Assembly (NCBI RefSeq): GCF_029931775.1
Contig: NC_079322.1
Span: 55,707,853-55,771,852, forward strand
Length of the DNA stretch: 64,000 nucleotides
Source of the DNA: Euleptes europaea
Taxonomy: Eukaryota; Chordata; Lepidosauria; Squamata; Sphaerodactylidae
Direction of reading: 5' to 3'
Below are positions 58,901-64,000 of the stretch, one piece after another. Every line of letters begins with the position of its first letter. Position 1 is the stretch's first letter. Both the position numbers and the translations under genes were made by a program. A model generated the notes under the pieces. That model saw only the letters and a program-made list of their open reading frames with translations. It searched no databases and had not been told where the DNA came from.

Positions 58901-61900
58901 GTGTCTCACCTGAGAACAGGGGAGGCAGTTAGCTCCAAAAGTCCCATCTCTGAAGTTTGTAACGCTGTTTACTCCAAAACCCTTCAGTCCACCTTGTTTG
59001 TAAATCTATAAATAGTTAGTCTCTCTTTATTGAATTGCTTCTCTTAAATTGAAAAAAAAAAATTTTCATCACTGCTGATGTTAGCTTGTATTGTAGAACT
59101 AGATGAGACTTAACAGTAATTTTTTATTTCTAGCAATGTGCCATCAAATGGGACCCCTCATTGATGAAAAGCTGGAAGACATAGACAGGTAAGGATAGAC
59201 GTTCACAGGAGGGAAATGGTCTTAAAAGTCAATTGATTGCGCTGGCCTTTGTCATAAACACTTTAAAAGAAAACTCAATAAATTTCTTTTCAGAGGCGTT
59301 GGTGTTATTTGAACAAGAGTTTTACAGAATTTACAGTCACTTGTGCTGGTCTTTCTGACGAGTGAGGAGACATTTGCCTGTTTCTGCACGGGCAGTGCTC
59401 TGGGGATCTAGTAGTAATTCCTGAAAAGGACTGTGATTTGTTGTTGTTTTTCCTCAAGGGAGGTCGTCATGTTTTCCCATATGCTCTAAGCAAGATATGT
59501 CTCCTTCCTAGCAGTGGTTTCTGATGGTGCTGTCTAGTAATTCAGAGTAGGCATCAGACTCCCTTCAGTGGTCAAGATGTCCCAGGCCTGGTTGCCTCTC
59601 ATAAAATAAATAGTGCTTCTGTGCAGAACTTTGTATTCTGTAAGTGCTTGTAAAAGAGAATGGAAGGTTTCTGACTGCTCTTGTCAGAAAGCAGGGATTT
59701 CCCCCACCCCCCAAAAAGGCTTTTGCTGTGATTTTTACCCTGCCTTCATTTGCAGGAAACTCCCCCCCCCCCTGTGGAAATATTTTCTTTGATTCTGAGA
59801 ACTGGAAGATAATGTGTAGCAGCTAAATAATAATTGTGTACATGCATGATTTTGAAGCAAAGGGTATTTATTTGTATAAAAAAATATTTAATTCAGGAAA
59901 CATTCGGAACTGTCAGAGCTCAATGTCAAAGTGATGGAGGCACTCTCGTTGTACACAAAGTTGATGAATGAAGATCCAATGTATTCCGTGTACTCAAAAC
60001 TACAAAACCAACAGTATTATATGGCACAGTCGGGTGTTTCTGGCTCTCAGGTATGTATTTGGATGTTTTAGAGGCCTGCGGTACATATTGTGCTGATGAG
60101 AGGTTTTACTTGTAAGGCATGTTTTTGTGCAGTAGTGTGTTGTAGCATTCACGGGCTACCCATTCCTTTGCGCATGAAATTTGTGGAGTCTTCTGTATAT
60201 ATTACTGTTACTGTTCCTTTATACAGAGAACAGATACAAAGTTTATTGTGGAAGACAGTGAGGAGCTAACAGTTTATGTTCCACTTCCGGAGTGGTGGTG
60301 TGGATACCCTAATTAGCTTGTATTGTTGATACACATAAATAGGTGTTGCGTAGCATCAATCAGCCTATCTTCTAACAATGTTTACGTACTGTATTGAAGA
60401 AGCCTAGATATATGTGTGTGTGTGTGTATTTATTTATTTGCGGCTTTAAGCCAGATAAAGCACAAATAGTAATACAGACATTAAGTTTACATTCCTAATC
60501 TAAAACAGCCAACTTGCACATTCCAGTTAATTCACTGCAGTTACTTGAAGACGTCATATCTTCACTGCAGCCGCACGGTATTTTGTCACCTGAGATGTAA
60601 TCAAAGGATTAGACGCCAAGTAATGTTTCCACAGATAAATGCGAAACAAAGTAACAAACTTTTCAGTTGACAAGGAAGTGGCGTATTTCTGTCTTTATCT
60701 CTGCCTTTTGCATGTTTTTTTTTTTAGGTCTATCCAGGGCAACCTCAAAGTAATGCATATCTGGTGGCAGGGAATGCACAGATGGGCCATGTTCAAGGCT
60801 ACAGTCTTCCTTCAGAGCAACTTCCATCTCTCAGTCAAGGCACGGTTCCTCCATCGGCAAGCTCAGGATTACCTAGCCAGCCAGTTCAGACATCTTATAC
60901 AAAGTAATTGTGAAAATAAAAACAACAACGAAATTTGATCATATGCTCCTTTTATAGAGTGCAAGGCTTGGCAGTTGTATGACCTCGAATTTGGACTGTT
61001 ATTTGAGCTGAGCATCCTTAGCTTAAGTATATATGTATGAGAAGTATGTTATGGCATATCCAAGACTTCTTTATGTCATTAAATTGGAGCCTAGTCAGAG
61101 GGTGCAGCCCAGTAAGACCTCGGCAGCAAGGGTATCTGTGGCTTTTATATTTTGATTTTATGGTCGTATTATATTTGCCTTATCCTTCAGTAGCTGCTTT
61201 GAGCAAATTTTTCATGGAAAGGCAGTTTACAAATGACCTAATTTTTTTTAAAAAAGGATTTAAATAGAGGGAACTTGGAAGTGGAAAATTCAAAAACACT
61301 GAGCCTATCTTTATTTCTCCCCACGGTATCAGGCAATTAACAATGGAAGGGCAACTGCAGCATATATGTGTTTCCAGATTCATTTACAACATTTTTGAAA
61401 TGCAAACTCTAATTTGGATTGCTAAATGAGATTTGCAAAATATTTTTTGTTAAATAGTTTCATAGCACTAATTTTTTTTAAATACTGTAATGGGTAGCCA
61501 TGTTAGTCTGTCTGTAGCAGTAGAGAAGAGCAAGGGTCCAGTAGCAGCTTAAAGACTAACAAAATTTCTGACAGGGTATGAGCTTTATAGACTGGTTAGA
61601 AAAGCTCTAGAAAACATTGAGCATTAAGAAAGTAAATCACCTTGAGGTATGCTACTATAATACAAATAAGCATGATGTTCTTCAGTGACAGAGCTGAAAG
61701 CATTGTGCTGCCACCAGATTTACTTCAGGAACTGCTTTAAGTAGCCTTATACGCTACAGTATCACGTTTTTCTTGTCGCACCCAAAACACTTTTTAAGTA
61801 GTTTGAAGAATTTTGCCTCGTCTCAAAGCGGTCAGTTGAATCTGACCCTCCTTCCACTCACACAGAAGGGACGACCAATTGCTGTGAATTCCTCCCTTTT

Positions 61901-62466
61901 GCATCAACACCCCTTTCTACATCCCACAACGTTCCTGAGTTCCCCATGCCTCTCAGAAGTGGCTTTGGGGAAGGGTTGCGGGGAGAGGCAGGGAAAGCCT
62001 TGTTGTATAAGCAGAGGTCTGTCTGCATTGTTTCCATCTGTTCAGTGCAAATCACTCTGGGCCATATTGGTTCGGTTATGTGTTGGAGGCTTTCTCTCCC
62101 TTTCAGCTTGAGAATAAGCATAGGGTTTCCCCAGGGGAGATTCTGATCAGTTCCCCCCCACACACCTTTCTAGAACTCTACTTTTCTCAGTCTATTTATA
62201 CTTTTTTTTCCCTTTTCCATTTTACTTCTAGCACGATGGTCGGTTCTGTTCCTGGAAGCACATACTCTACCCAAGCCTCTGTGTACAGCCCACCCCCGGC
62301 TGCTACTGCTGACGTTTCTGCCTACCAGAATTCCGGAACTATCTCCCAGGTGCCAAACTATAATTTAGTCTCCTCCGCCCTGACTCAGCCACCAGGCAGC
62401 CAACCACCACAGCAACAGCCTCCATCATCACAACAAAACAATTATCCCCAGAAGGCACTACTATAG
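25717..62466 (+). CDS. STAM: STAM (STAM1), signal-transducing adaptor molecule, ESCRT-0 subunit (fourteen coding exons)
   Basis: STAM pairs with HGS/Hrs in ESCRT-0 on early endosomes, binds ubiquitinated receptors and recruits deubiquitinases through its SH3 domain. Coding exons are 25717-25756, 35527-35611, 41577-41652, 41734-41829, 42437-42583, 50642-50732, 50997-51189, 53304-53398, 55885-55973, 58762-58849, 59134-59188, 59897-60050, 60728-60903 and 62232-62466. They sum to 1620 nt, 539 residues plus stop, against about 540 in mammals. Domains in order: VHS (about 14-145), UIM (about 171-190, with A179 and S183), SH3 (about 214-270, with AIYDF, the Trp pair 247-248 and FPSNFV), GAT-type coiled-coil region (about 300-390), an ITAM (Y371xxL and Y384xxL), and a Pro/Gln/Ser-rich tail ending YPQKALL. 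Wording such as [17 protein letters not shown] and [14 protein letters not shown] identifies STAM1 rather than STAM2. No coding damage is seen. A Ty3/Gypsy element sits in intron 5. Identification is by remembered family sequence. Confidence 0.98.
26296..26391 (+). repeat. Family A repeat, truncated
   Basis: It reads TCTGAAGAAGTGAGCGGTGG, CTCATACCCTGCCAGAAAAT and AAGGTGCTACTGGACTCTTG. CTGAAGA is at 26300-26306. The far end (GACTAACACGG) is absent. Confidence 0.75.
26522..26692. mobile_element. Family B element built around a perfect 138-bp palindrome, 11-12-bp target duplication
   Basis: Bases 26520-26657 are a perfect palindrome with 69-bp arms and no spacer; the centre is GCCAGCAGCTGCTGGC. 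A short single-copy tail (AATGAACTCTGACCGTGAAA then GCCTTCGACAATA) follows. TCTAAAAAGTGT occurs on both sides, at 26510-26521 and 26693-26704. The arms match the terminal units at 11690 and 19248. Confidence 0.88.
26963..27131. mobile_element. Foldback MITE-like element in STAM intron 1
   Basis: Inverted arms (CTCTCTAGCTGCACCTTTTC against GAAAAGGTGCAGCTAGAGAG) of about 60 bp flank a short centre and are enclosed by GGGAGGTTTTG and AAAACCTCCC ends. It is the same family as 17985-18172, better preserved. Confidence 0.75.
27132..28959. other. STAM intron 1 segment, nothing recognised
   Basis: The stretch is AT-rich with a short AATAATAATAATAA run near 27914 and a poly-T run at about 28847-28864. 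No gene or clear repeat is seen. Confidence 0.5.
28960..29214 (-). repeat. Chimeric SINE: tRNA-type head joined to 5S-SINE tail
   Basis: On the minus strand it starts ACCAGTGTGGTGTAGTGGTT with B box AGGTTTGAATCCCC and the CTCTGCCATGGAAACTTGCT body of the tRNA subtype. It then changes to GGATGGGCGACCTCCAAGGA and GGCAATGGCAAACCGCTCCT, the body and tail of the 5S SINEs in this window. Confidence 0.75.
30009..30230 (+). repeat. tRNA-derived SINE (second subtype)
   Basis: It starts GAAAGCCAGTGTGGTGTAGT and has CAGGATTGAATCTCTCTTCT, GGTTGTTGTGAGGATAAAAT and a GGTCCTCATTATGG end. It is nearly full length. Confidence 0.85.
31018..31220 (-). repeat. Family C repeat with hammerhead-like core
   Basis: On the minus strand it has CTGAGGA (31195-31201), one extra A, a GGCC/GGCC stem II (31190-31193 with 31081-type partner at 31181-31184), AAAAC and GTC (31166-31168), then an AT-rich body ending near AATAAATATAT. 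The repeat class is inferred from similarity to Penelope-like termini; edges are approximate. Confidence 0.45.
31221..35290. other. STAM intron 1 segment with a purine-rich block
   Basis: A G/A-rich stretch at about 32200-32400 (repeated GGTGGTGGTAGAGGTG-like units, then a poly-A run) is low-complexity. The remainder is AT-rich with no gene and no repeat I can name. Confidence 0.45.
35291..35482 (+). repeat. 5S-rRNA-derived SINE
   Basis: It has GCCTGATCTCGTCAGATCTC, ATTTGGATGGGAGACTTCCA, GCAATGGCAAACCACCTCTG and TTGGTTGTGACTTAACAGC. It lies just before STAM exon 2. Confidence 0.88.
35527..35611 (+). CDS. STAM: STAM coding exon 2
   Basis: It encodes residues 14-42, [20 protein letters not shown] then DKVGQSRTG, the first helices of the VHS domain. 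The acceptor is TTTAAG and the donor GTAAGT. A 5S-derived SINE ends only about 45 bp upstream of the acceptor. Confidence 0.95.
35612..37342. other. STAM intron 2, first part, nothing recognised
   Basis: AT-rich intron. A 98-codon open frame runs on from exon 2 in another phase without family motifs. The last 90 bases before the element at 37343 (TTTATTTATTTTTCAATTTA) may be a repeat remnant. Confidence 0.45.
37343..37823 (+). mobile_element. Non-autonomous DNA element with AGCCCA...TGGGCT ends, copy 1
   Basis: It starts AGCCCAATCCTGAAGGAGGG and ends CCTTCAGGAATGGGCT, inverted repeats of about 20 bp. The 481-bp body is GC-rich and non-coding, with a small inverted pair (CCATTGGAGGC against GCCTCCAATGG). 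A copy of almost equal length is inverted at 56664-57139. Confidence 0.75.
38030..38245 (-). repeat. CR1 LINE fragment
   Basis: CAGAAAGTTCTTCCTAATGT and TTTAGGTGGAATCGCTC are the reverse complement of the CR1 segment at 54575-54605. Only an internal 3' portion remains. Confidence 0.7.
38766..38968 (-). repeat. 5S-rRNA-derived SINE
   Basis: The plus strand reads AAGTGCCGTCACGTTGCAGC at the tail side and CTTCTGAGATCTGACAAGAT then CAGGCTAGCCTGGGCC at the 5S head. Confidence 0.88.
39980..40330. repeat. Pyrimidine-rich low-complexity stretch
   Basis: The plus strand is a C/T-rich run (CTTCCCCCCTTACCCTCAAC and similar) about 350 bp long in STAM intron 2. The open frames across it reflect composition. 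It may be a decayed repeat. Confidence 0.4.
40920..41401 (-). mobile_element. L1 LINE, 5'-truncated 3' end with 16-bp target duplication
   Basis: The minus strand encodes [20 protein letters not shown] then [20 protein letters not shown], the ORF2 C-terminal region of vertebrate L1. GTTAAATGATAATCTT flanks it at 40904-40919 and 41402-41417, a perfect L1-style duplication. The insertion ends about 175 bp before STAM exon 3. Confidence 0.88.
41577..41652 (+). CDS. STAM: STAM coding exon 3
   Basis: It encodes residues 42-67, [20 protein letters not shown] then MQALT, within the VHS domain. The acceptor is TTTTTTAG and the donor GTAGGT. An L1 fragment lies in the preceding intron. Confidence 0.96.
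41734..41829 (+). CDS. STAM: STAM coding exon 4
   Basis: It encodes residues 68-99, [20 protein letters not shown] then [12 protein letters not shown], in the VHS domain. Only 81 bp of intron separate it from exon 3. Confidence 0.96.
42437..42583 (+). CDS. STAM: STAM coding exon 5
   Basis: It encodes residues 100-148, from [20 protein letters not shown] to VTFPVIGSQ, the end of the VHS domain. The acceptor is CTGCAG and the donor GTAATT. The next intron holds the large Ty3/Gypsy insertion. Confidence 0.96.
42906..43343 (-). repeat. 3' LTR of the chromovirus
   Basis: This 438-bp LTR runs from TGTGAGAGTTCCCCC to CCCTCACA in window orientation and matches 48341-48786 almost perfectly. Because the element is on the minus strand this is its 3' LTR; the purine-rich tract lies just inside it. 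Confidence 0.95.
48341..48786 (-). repeat. 5' LTR of the chromovirus
   Basis: This 446-bp LTR has one extra 8-bp unit (CACTGGGG repeated) compared with the other LTR. It would direct transcription leftward, against STAM. The primer-binding region should start at 48340 on the minus strand (TTAAGTTGCAAGTCC), which I could not match to a specific tRNA. Confidence 0.95.
48942..49361. mobile_element. Mariner-like non-autonomous element with GC-rich repeated core
   Basis: The ends CCGTATTTTTAGCTCCATAA and CTATGGAGCGAAAAATACGG are inverted repeats of roughly 25 bp, flanked by TA on both sides (48940-48941 and 49362-49363), the Tc1/mariner target site. The core repeats units like CACAGAGCCGGCTGGGCGCG and has a GCCCGCCTCCCAGCTGGGAG palindrome. 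The frames in the core are compositional. Confidence 0.75.
50190..50460. repeat. Old interspersed repeat fragment, class uncertain
   Basis: It contains GTAGGGAGTTCCACAGCAGA, GAGCAGCTGCTGAGAAGGCC and TTGTAAGCTGCCTTG, phrases common to lizard LINE-type repeats. The orientation and edges are unclear. Confidence 0.35.
50642..50732 (+). CDS. STAM: STAM coding exon 6
   Basis: It encodes residues 149-178 plus one base: [20 protein letters not shown] then [10 protein letters not shown], the linker and acidic start of the ubiquitin-interacting motif. The acceptor is GACTAG and the donor GTAGGT. Confidence 0.95.
50997..51189 (+). CDS. STAM: STAM coding exon 7
   Basis: It encodes residues 179-243, completing the UIM (AIELSLKEQ) and giving the first half of the SH3 domain ([18 protein letters not shown]). 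The acceptor is TTTGCAG and the donor GTAACT. Confidence 0.96.
51190..53303. other. STAM intron 7, mostly unique sequence
   Basis: Apart from the foldback at 51880-51999, no repeat, RNA gene or coding region is recognised in this AT-rich intron. Confidence 0.5.
51880..51999. mobile_element. Short foldback element in STAM intron 7
   Basis: Arms TAACAAAGATGGAAGTAGTA... and the inverted ...TACTTCCATCTTTGTTA pair over about 55 bp with a few mismatches, around a centre of only a few bases. I recognise no family and see no second copy in the window. Confidence 0.6.
53304..53398 (+). CDS. STAM: STAM coding exon 8
   Basis: It encodes residues 243-275, the second half of the SH3 domain with [20 protein letters not shown] then [11 protein letters not shown]. 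The acceptor is ACTATAG and the donor GTGAGT. Confidence 0.96.
54057..54790 (+). mobile_element. CR1 LINE, 3' end with reverse transcriptase C-terminus
   Basis: One frame encodes [20 protein letters not shown] and [17 protein letters not shown]. After a frame change at about 54390 the next encodes [20 protein letters not shown] and [20 protein letters not shown]. These are the typical CR1 C-terminal motifs. The tail reads TCTTCCAACCTTGTGTGATT. It is 5'-truncated, with the reading frame broken at least once. Confidence 0.9.
54905..55085. repeat. A-rich interspersed repeat fragment
   Basis: It has ATTTATTTATTTTTATATCC, AGTTGAGGCCGGGCTCAGGG and AAACACAATAAAATCCCAAC, resembling a reversed LINE-type 3' end with its A-rich flank. 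Family not identified. Confidence 0.4.
55086..55884. other. STAM intron 8, end part, nothing recognised
   Basis: AT-rich intron sequence between the A-rich repeat and exon 9, with a pyrimidine tract before the acceptor. Confidence 0.45.
55885..55973 (+). CDS. STAM: STAM coding exon 9
   Basis: It encodes residues 275-304, [20 protein letters not shown] then EPEPVYIDE, the acidic linker after SH3. The acceptor is TTTACAG and the donor GTACGT. The frame reads through into the intron and would give an alternative C-terminus if the intron were retained; there is no evidence for that. Confidence 0.94.
56664..57139 (-). mobile_element. Non-autonomous DNA element with AGCCCA...TGGGCT ends, copy 2
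   Basis: It starts AGCCCATTCCTGAAGGAGGG and ends CCTTTAGGATTGGGCT. Read on the minus strand it follows copy 1 (37343-37823) along its length, for example AATAAGGTGGCACCTATGCT against the reverse of copy 1's right part. At 476 bp it is almost the same size. Confidence 0.75.
57727..57939 (-). repeat. 5S-rRNA-derived SINE
   Basis: The plus strand reads GGTTTGCCATTGCCTGCCTC, TTGCCCATCCAAATACTTGC, TTAGCTTCTGAGATCTGGCG and TAGCCTGGGCTATCCAGGTC, a reversed and diverged 5S SINE. Confidence 0.85.
58318..58735 (-). mobile_element. Diverged relative of the AGCCCA-ended element
   Basis: It begins AGCCCATTCCTGAGCCTC and has the same plan (GGCAGCTTCCTGTCTCCTTT, AAAAATAAAAAGCAG near the right) as the copies at 37343 and 56664. 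The right end is decayed. It lies just before STAM exon 10. Confidence 0.4.
58762..58849 (+). CDS. STAM: STAM coding exon 10
   Basis: It encodes residues 305-334, [20 protein letters not shown] then DLPELIHLE, the start of the GAT-like helical region. The acceptor is CATTGTAG and the donor GTAAAT. Confidence 0.95.
59134..59188 (+). CDS. STAM: STAM coding exon 11
   Basis: It encodes residues 334-352, [18 protein letters not shown]. It is a short 55-nt exon with acceptor TTTCTAG and donor GTAAGG. Confidence 0.95.
59897..60050 (+). CDS. STAM: STAM coding exon 12 (ITAM exon)
   Basis: It encodes residues 352-403. It carries the paired tyrosine motifs Y371TKL and Y384SKL, the ITAM that gave STAM its signalling name, and [13 protein letters not shown]. 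The acceptor is AATTCAG and the donor GTATGT. Confidence 0.96.
60418..60640. repeat. Unclassified repeat next to a short TG run
   Basis: A TATGTGTGTGTGTGTG run is followed by ATTTATTTATTTGCGGCTTT and AAGCCAGATAAAGCAC, resembling a reversed LINE or SINE 3' end. It lies in STAM intron 12. Confidence 0.3.
60728..60903 (+). CDS. STAM: STAM coding exon 13
   Basis: It encodes residues 404-462, [20 protein letters not shown] then [20 protein letters not shown] and [19 protein letters not shown], a low-complexity Pro/Ser/Gln tail. The acceptor is TTTTTTTAG; the donor is GTAATT. Confidence 0.93.
61488..61590 (-). repeat. Family A repeat, truncated
   Basis: The plus strand has TGGGTAGCCATGTTAGTCTG, AGGGTCCAGTAGCAGCTTAA and AATTTCTGACAGGGTATGAG. 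The hammerhead-like end is missing. Confidence 0.7.
62232..62466 (+). CDS. STAM: STAM coding exon 14 with stop codon
   Basis: It encodes residues 462-539, [20 protein letters not shown] onward to the conserved end NNYPQKALL and a TAG stop at 62464-62466. The acceptor is CTTCTAG. The tail has a run of Gln and Pro as in mammals. Confidence 0.95.
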
Positions 62467-64000
62467 GATATAGGACTTTGGATTCCTAATCTGCTCTAAC
62501 CTCTGCTGAAGGCAGTTTACAATGTTATAAGTTTATTCCTTTAATATCTTAAACATGGGTTATCCTCGGCTTAATAGGAATCTTTCTTGGGTGAACAAGT
62601 TTAATGATTCTATTTGCACTGACTTTTTAGAATTTTTTTTTAATTTGCAAATGAATTAAACTACTTTAGGGCATTTAATTCCTTTTAAAATGCCTAAAGC
62701 ATTGGTACAAGGGTTATTTATGTCTGCTGAAACTGGCTGGTTTGTGAAGACTCAACTTGGCAAACTGTTGTGGCATATATGTTATGTACATATAGTATGT
62801 TTGTGTTAGTGGCTGTTTTTGAATTACTATGGTGATCATGTGAATATATAACAGTGTTAAATAATTTACATTACTGTTTTATTAATCATGAACAGATGGA
62901 CCATGTTCATGGATTTTATAAGGATGTCTGCTCAAGGTATAGGCGAGAGTTCTAACCTGCATATCATAAATACACTTAATAGGTTATGGATATGCTCATG
63001 AAACTGAACTGCATAGTTCTCATTAATTACATTGAATGCAAGTGTGTCCTGCCTTCTGTAGCCTTTGGTGCTTCTACATGACGTTATCTACCAAAGTGAA
63101 GGGTCTGGGACTTCAGACACTCTGCATTCAAAGAAAATTCTGCTTTTATGAATAATGGTGATCTTCAGAATAATAACTTGCAAGCTGCTAAACAAATGGG
63201 ACCATGAAGCACATCTGATCCATTCATTTTATTGTTTAAATAATGTACCTGACATTTCCATGCTGGTTTTGTGTGTTTGTGTGTGTGTCTGTTACCTGAA
63301 TGCTGAACTTTATGCTGTGTATATTGGTGGAGATCACACCAAAGACAGGAGACACTTTGGATGCGAGTAAACGACATTTTTAAACTGGAACAACAAAAAA
63401 AGGATTACACTACATTTATTAAAGTTTTGTTCTTAAGGACTGGCCATAATTGTCACATTGACTGTGTTTGGTTGTGTGTGTTTTCATTAAATACCTTGTG
63501 ACCTTCTTGGGCTTTTAGCACTCCCACATATGGCTTTTGTACCTGTGCAGAACACAAGGAACCTTCTAGAGCTCTAACTAGGGAAGTTGTGCTTGTGCCT
63601 CTTCCCTCAAGGAGAAACTCTGAAGAACTGCACGTCTTACAATACATGGTTTGGATTTATATGTTTTCATGTTAAATCCCCATCATCTCCAGTTACAGAA
63701 TCTCTGGTGGAATATCTGTCTCAGATCTTGGAGAGCCACTGCCTCTTGACTTAGGGAATGTTTTGGTAGATGGACCAATGGCAGCTACTTCTTGTTAAAT
63801 CTTCTGTCCTATGGCTAATTAGTAGTGTCAAAGGGAAAGTCAGCTGGCCTCATAGACCCATCAAATGAAGGTTGCAAAGTGCATATTTCAGACAAGAAAT
63901 TTTACTGAATTGCTTTAACTCCATAGACCTCCAGCTGCCAGTACTCTGGTGGGAGCAGCAGTCTCCTCTAGATGGTTTATTGGATGATAACAAGCAGGGG
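62467..64000 (+). other. STAM 3' UTR and downstream flank
   Basis: No gene-like frame follows the stop. An ATTAAA at 63418-63423 is followed by a GT-rich stretch at about 63460-63484, a plausible polyadenylation site giving a 3' UTR near 1 kb. Another ATTAAA lies at 62655-62660. No canonical AATAAA was found downstream of the stop. The remainder to 64000 shows no repeat that I recognise. Confidence 0.5.

Noticed and set aside
60639-60938. 99-codon frame over STAM exon 13
   Set aside because: It is in the wrong phase for STAM; the correct phase gives [16 protein letters not shown] as in other STAM proteins.

Overview
The window is vertebrate nuclear DNA, almost certainly from a squamate reptile. 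The basis is repeat content: many copies of the tRNA-derived Sauria SINE ending in TTC repeats, 5S-rRNA-derived SINEs whose tails match a Bov-B LINE, plus CR1, L1, hAT and a chromodomain Ty3/Gypsy element, a mix described for lizard genomes. The species cannot be fixed from the sequence alone.

Two host genes lie head to head. HACD1, the ER very-long-chain 3-hydroxyacyl-CoA dehydratase, is on the minus strand: seven coding exons from 18781 down to 4073, 747 nt, 248 codons plus stop, including a 19-nt micro-exon. STAM, the ESCRT-0 subunit STAM1, is on the plus strand: fourteen coding exons from 25717 to 62466, 1620 nt, 539 codons plus stop. All assigned junctions are GT/AG and keep phase. Each gene starts in a GC- and CpG-rich island (about 18.1-19.2 kb and 25.2-25.9 kb), separated by 6.9 kb of mostly repeat-derived DNA. 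The same HACD1-STAM order is known in other vertebrates. The right end of the window is STAM 3' UTR and flank.

Repeats by region. 1-18 kb: HACD1 downstream flank and introns, with Sauria and 5S SINEs, foldback elements and small hAT-like elements. 19-25 kb: a 560-bp element with inverted ends, a Bov-B fragment, CR1, SINEs, a possible solo LTR and a hAT deletion derivative. 26-42 kb: STAM introns 1-3 with palindromic elements, a chimeric SINE and an L1 tail. 42.9-48.8 kb: a nearly whole, young Ty3/Gypsy chromovirus in STAM intron 5, antisense to the gene, with a 5-bp target duplication. 49-62 kb: a mariner-like non-autonomous element, CR1, SINEs and further foldbacks.

The most interesting signal is in three dispersed repeat families (A, B and C below). 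Each has a hammerhead-ribozyme-like core (CTGANGA, one extra base, a stem II hairpin, then GAAA or a one-base variant), and several copies are palindromic or have inverted ends with 7-13 bp target duplications. This fits terminal repeats of Penelope-like elements, known to carry hammerhead motifs, but the assignment is inferred. No new protein-coding system was found.
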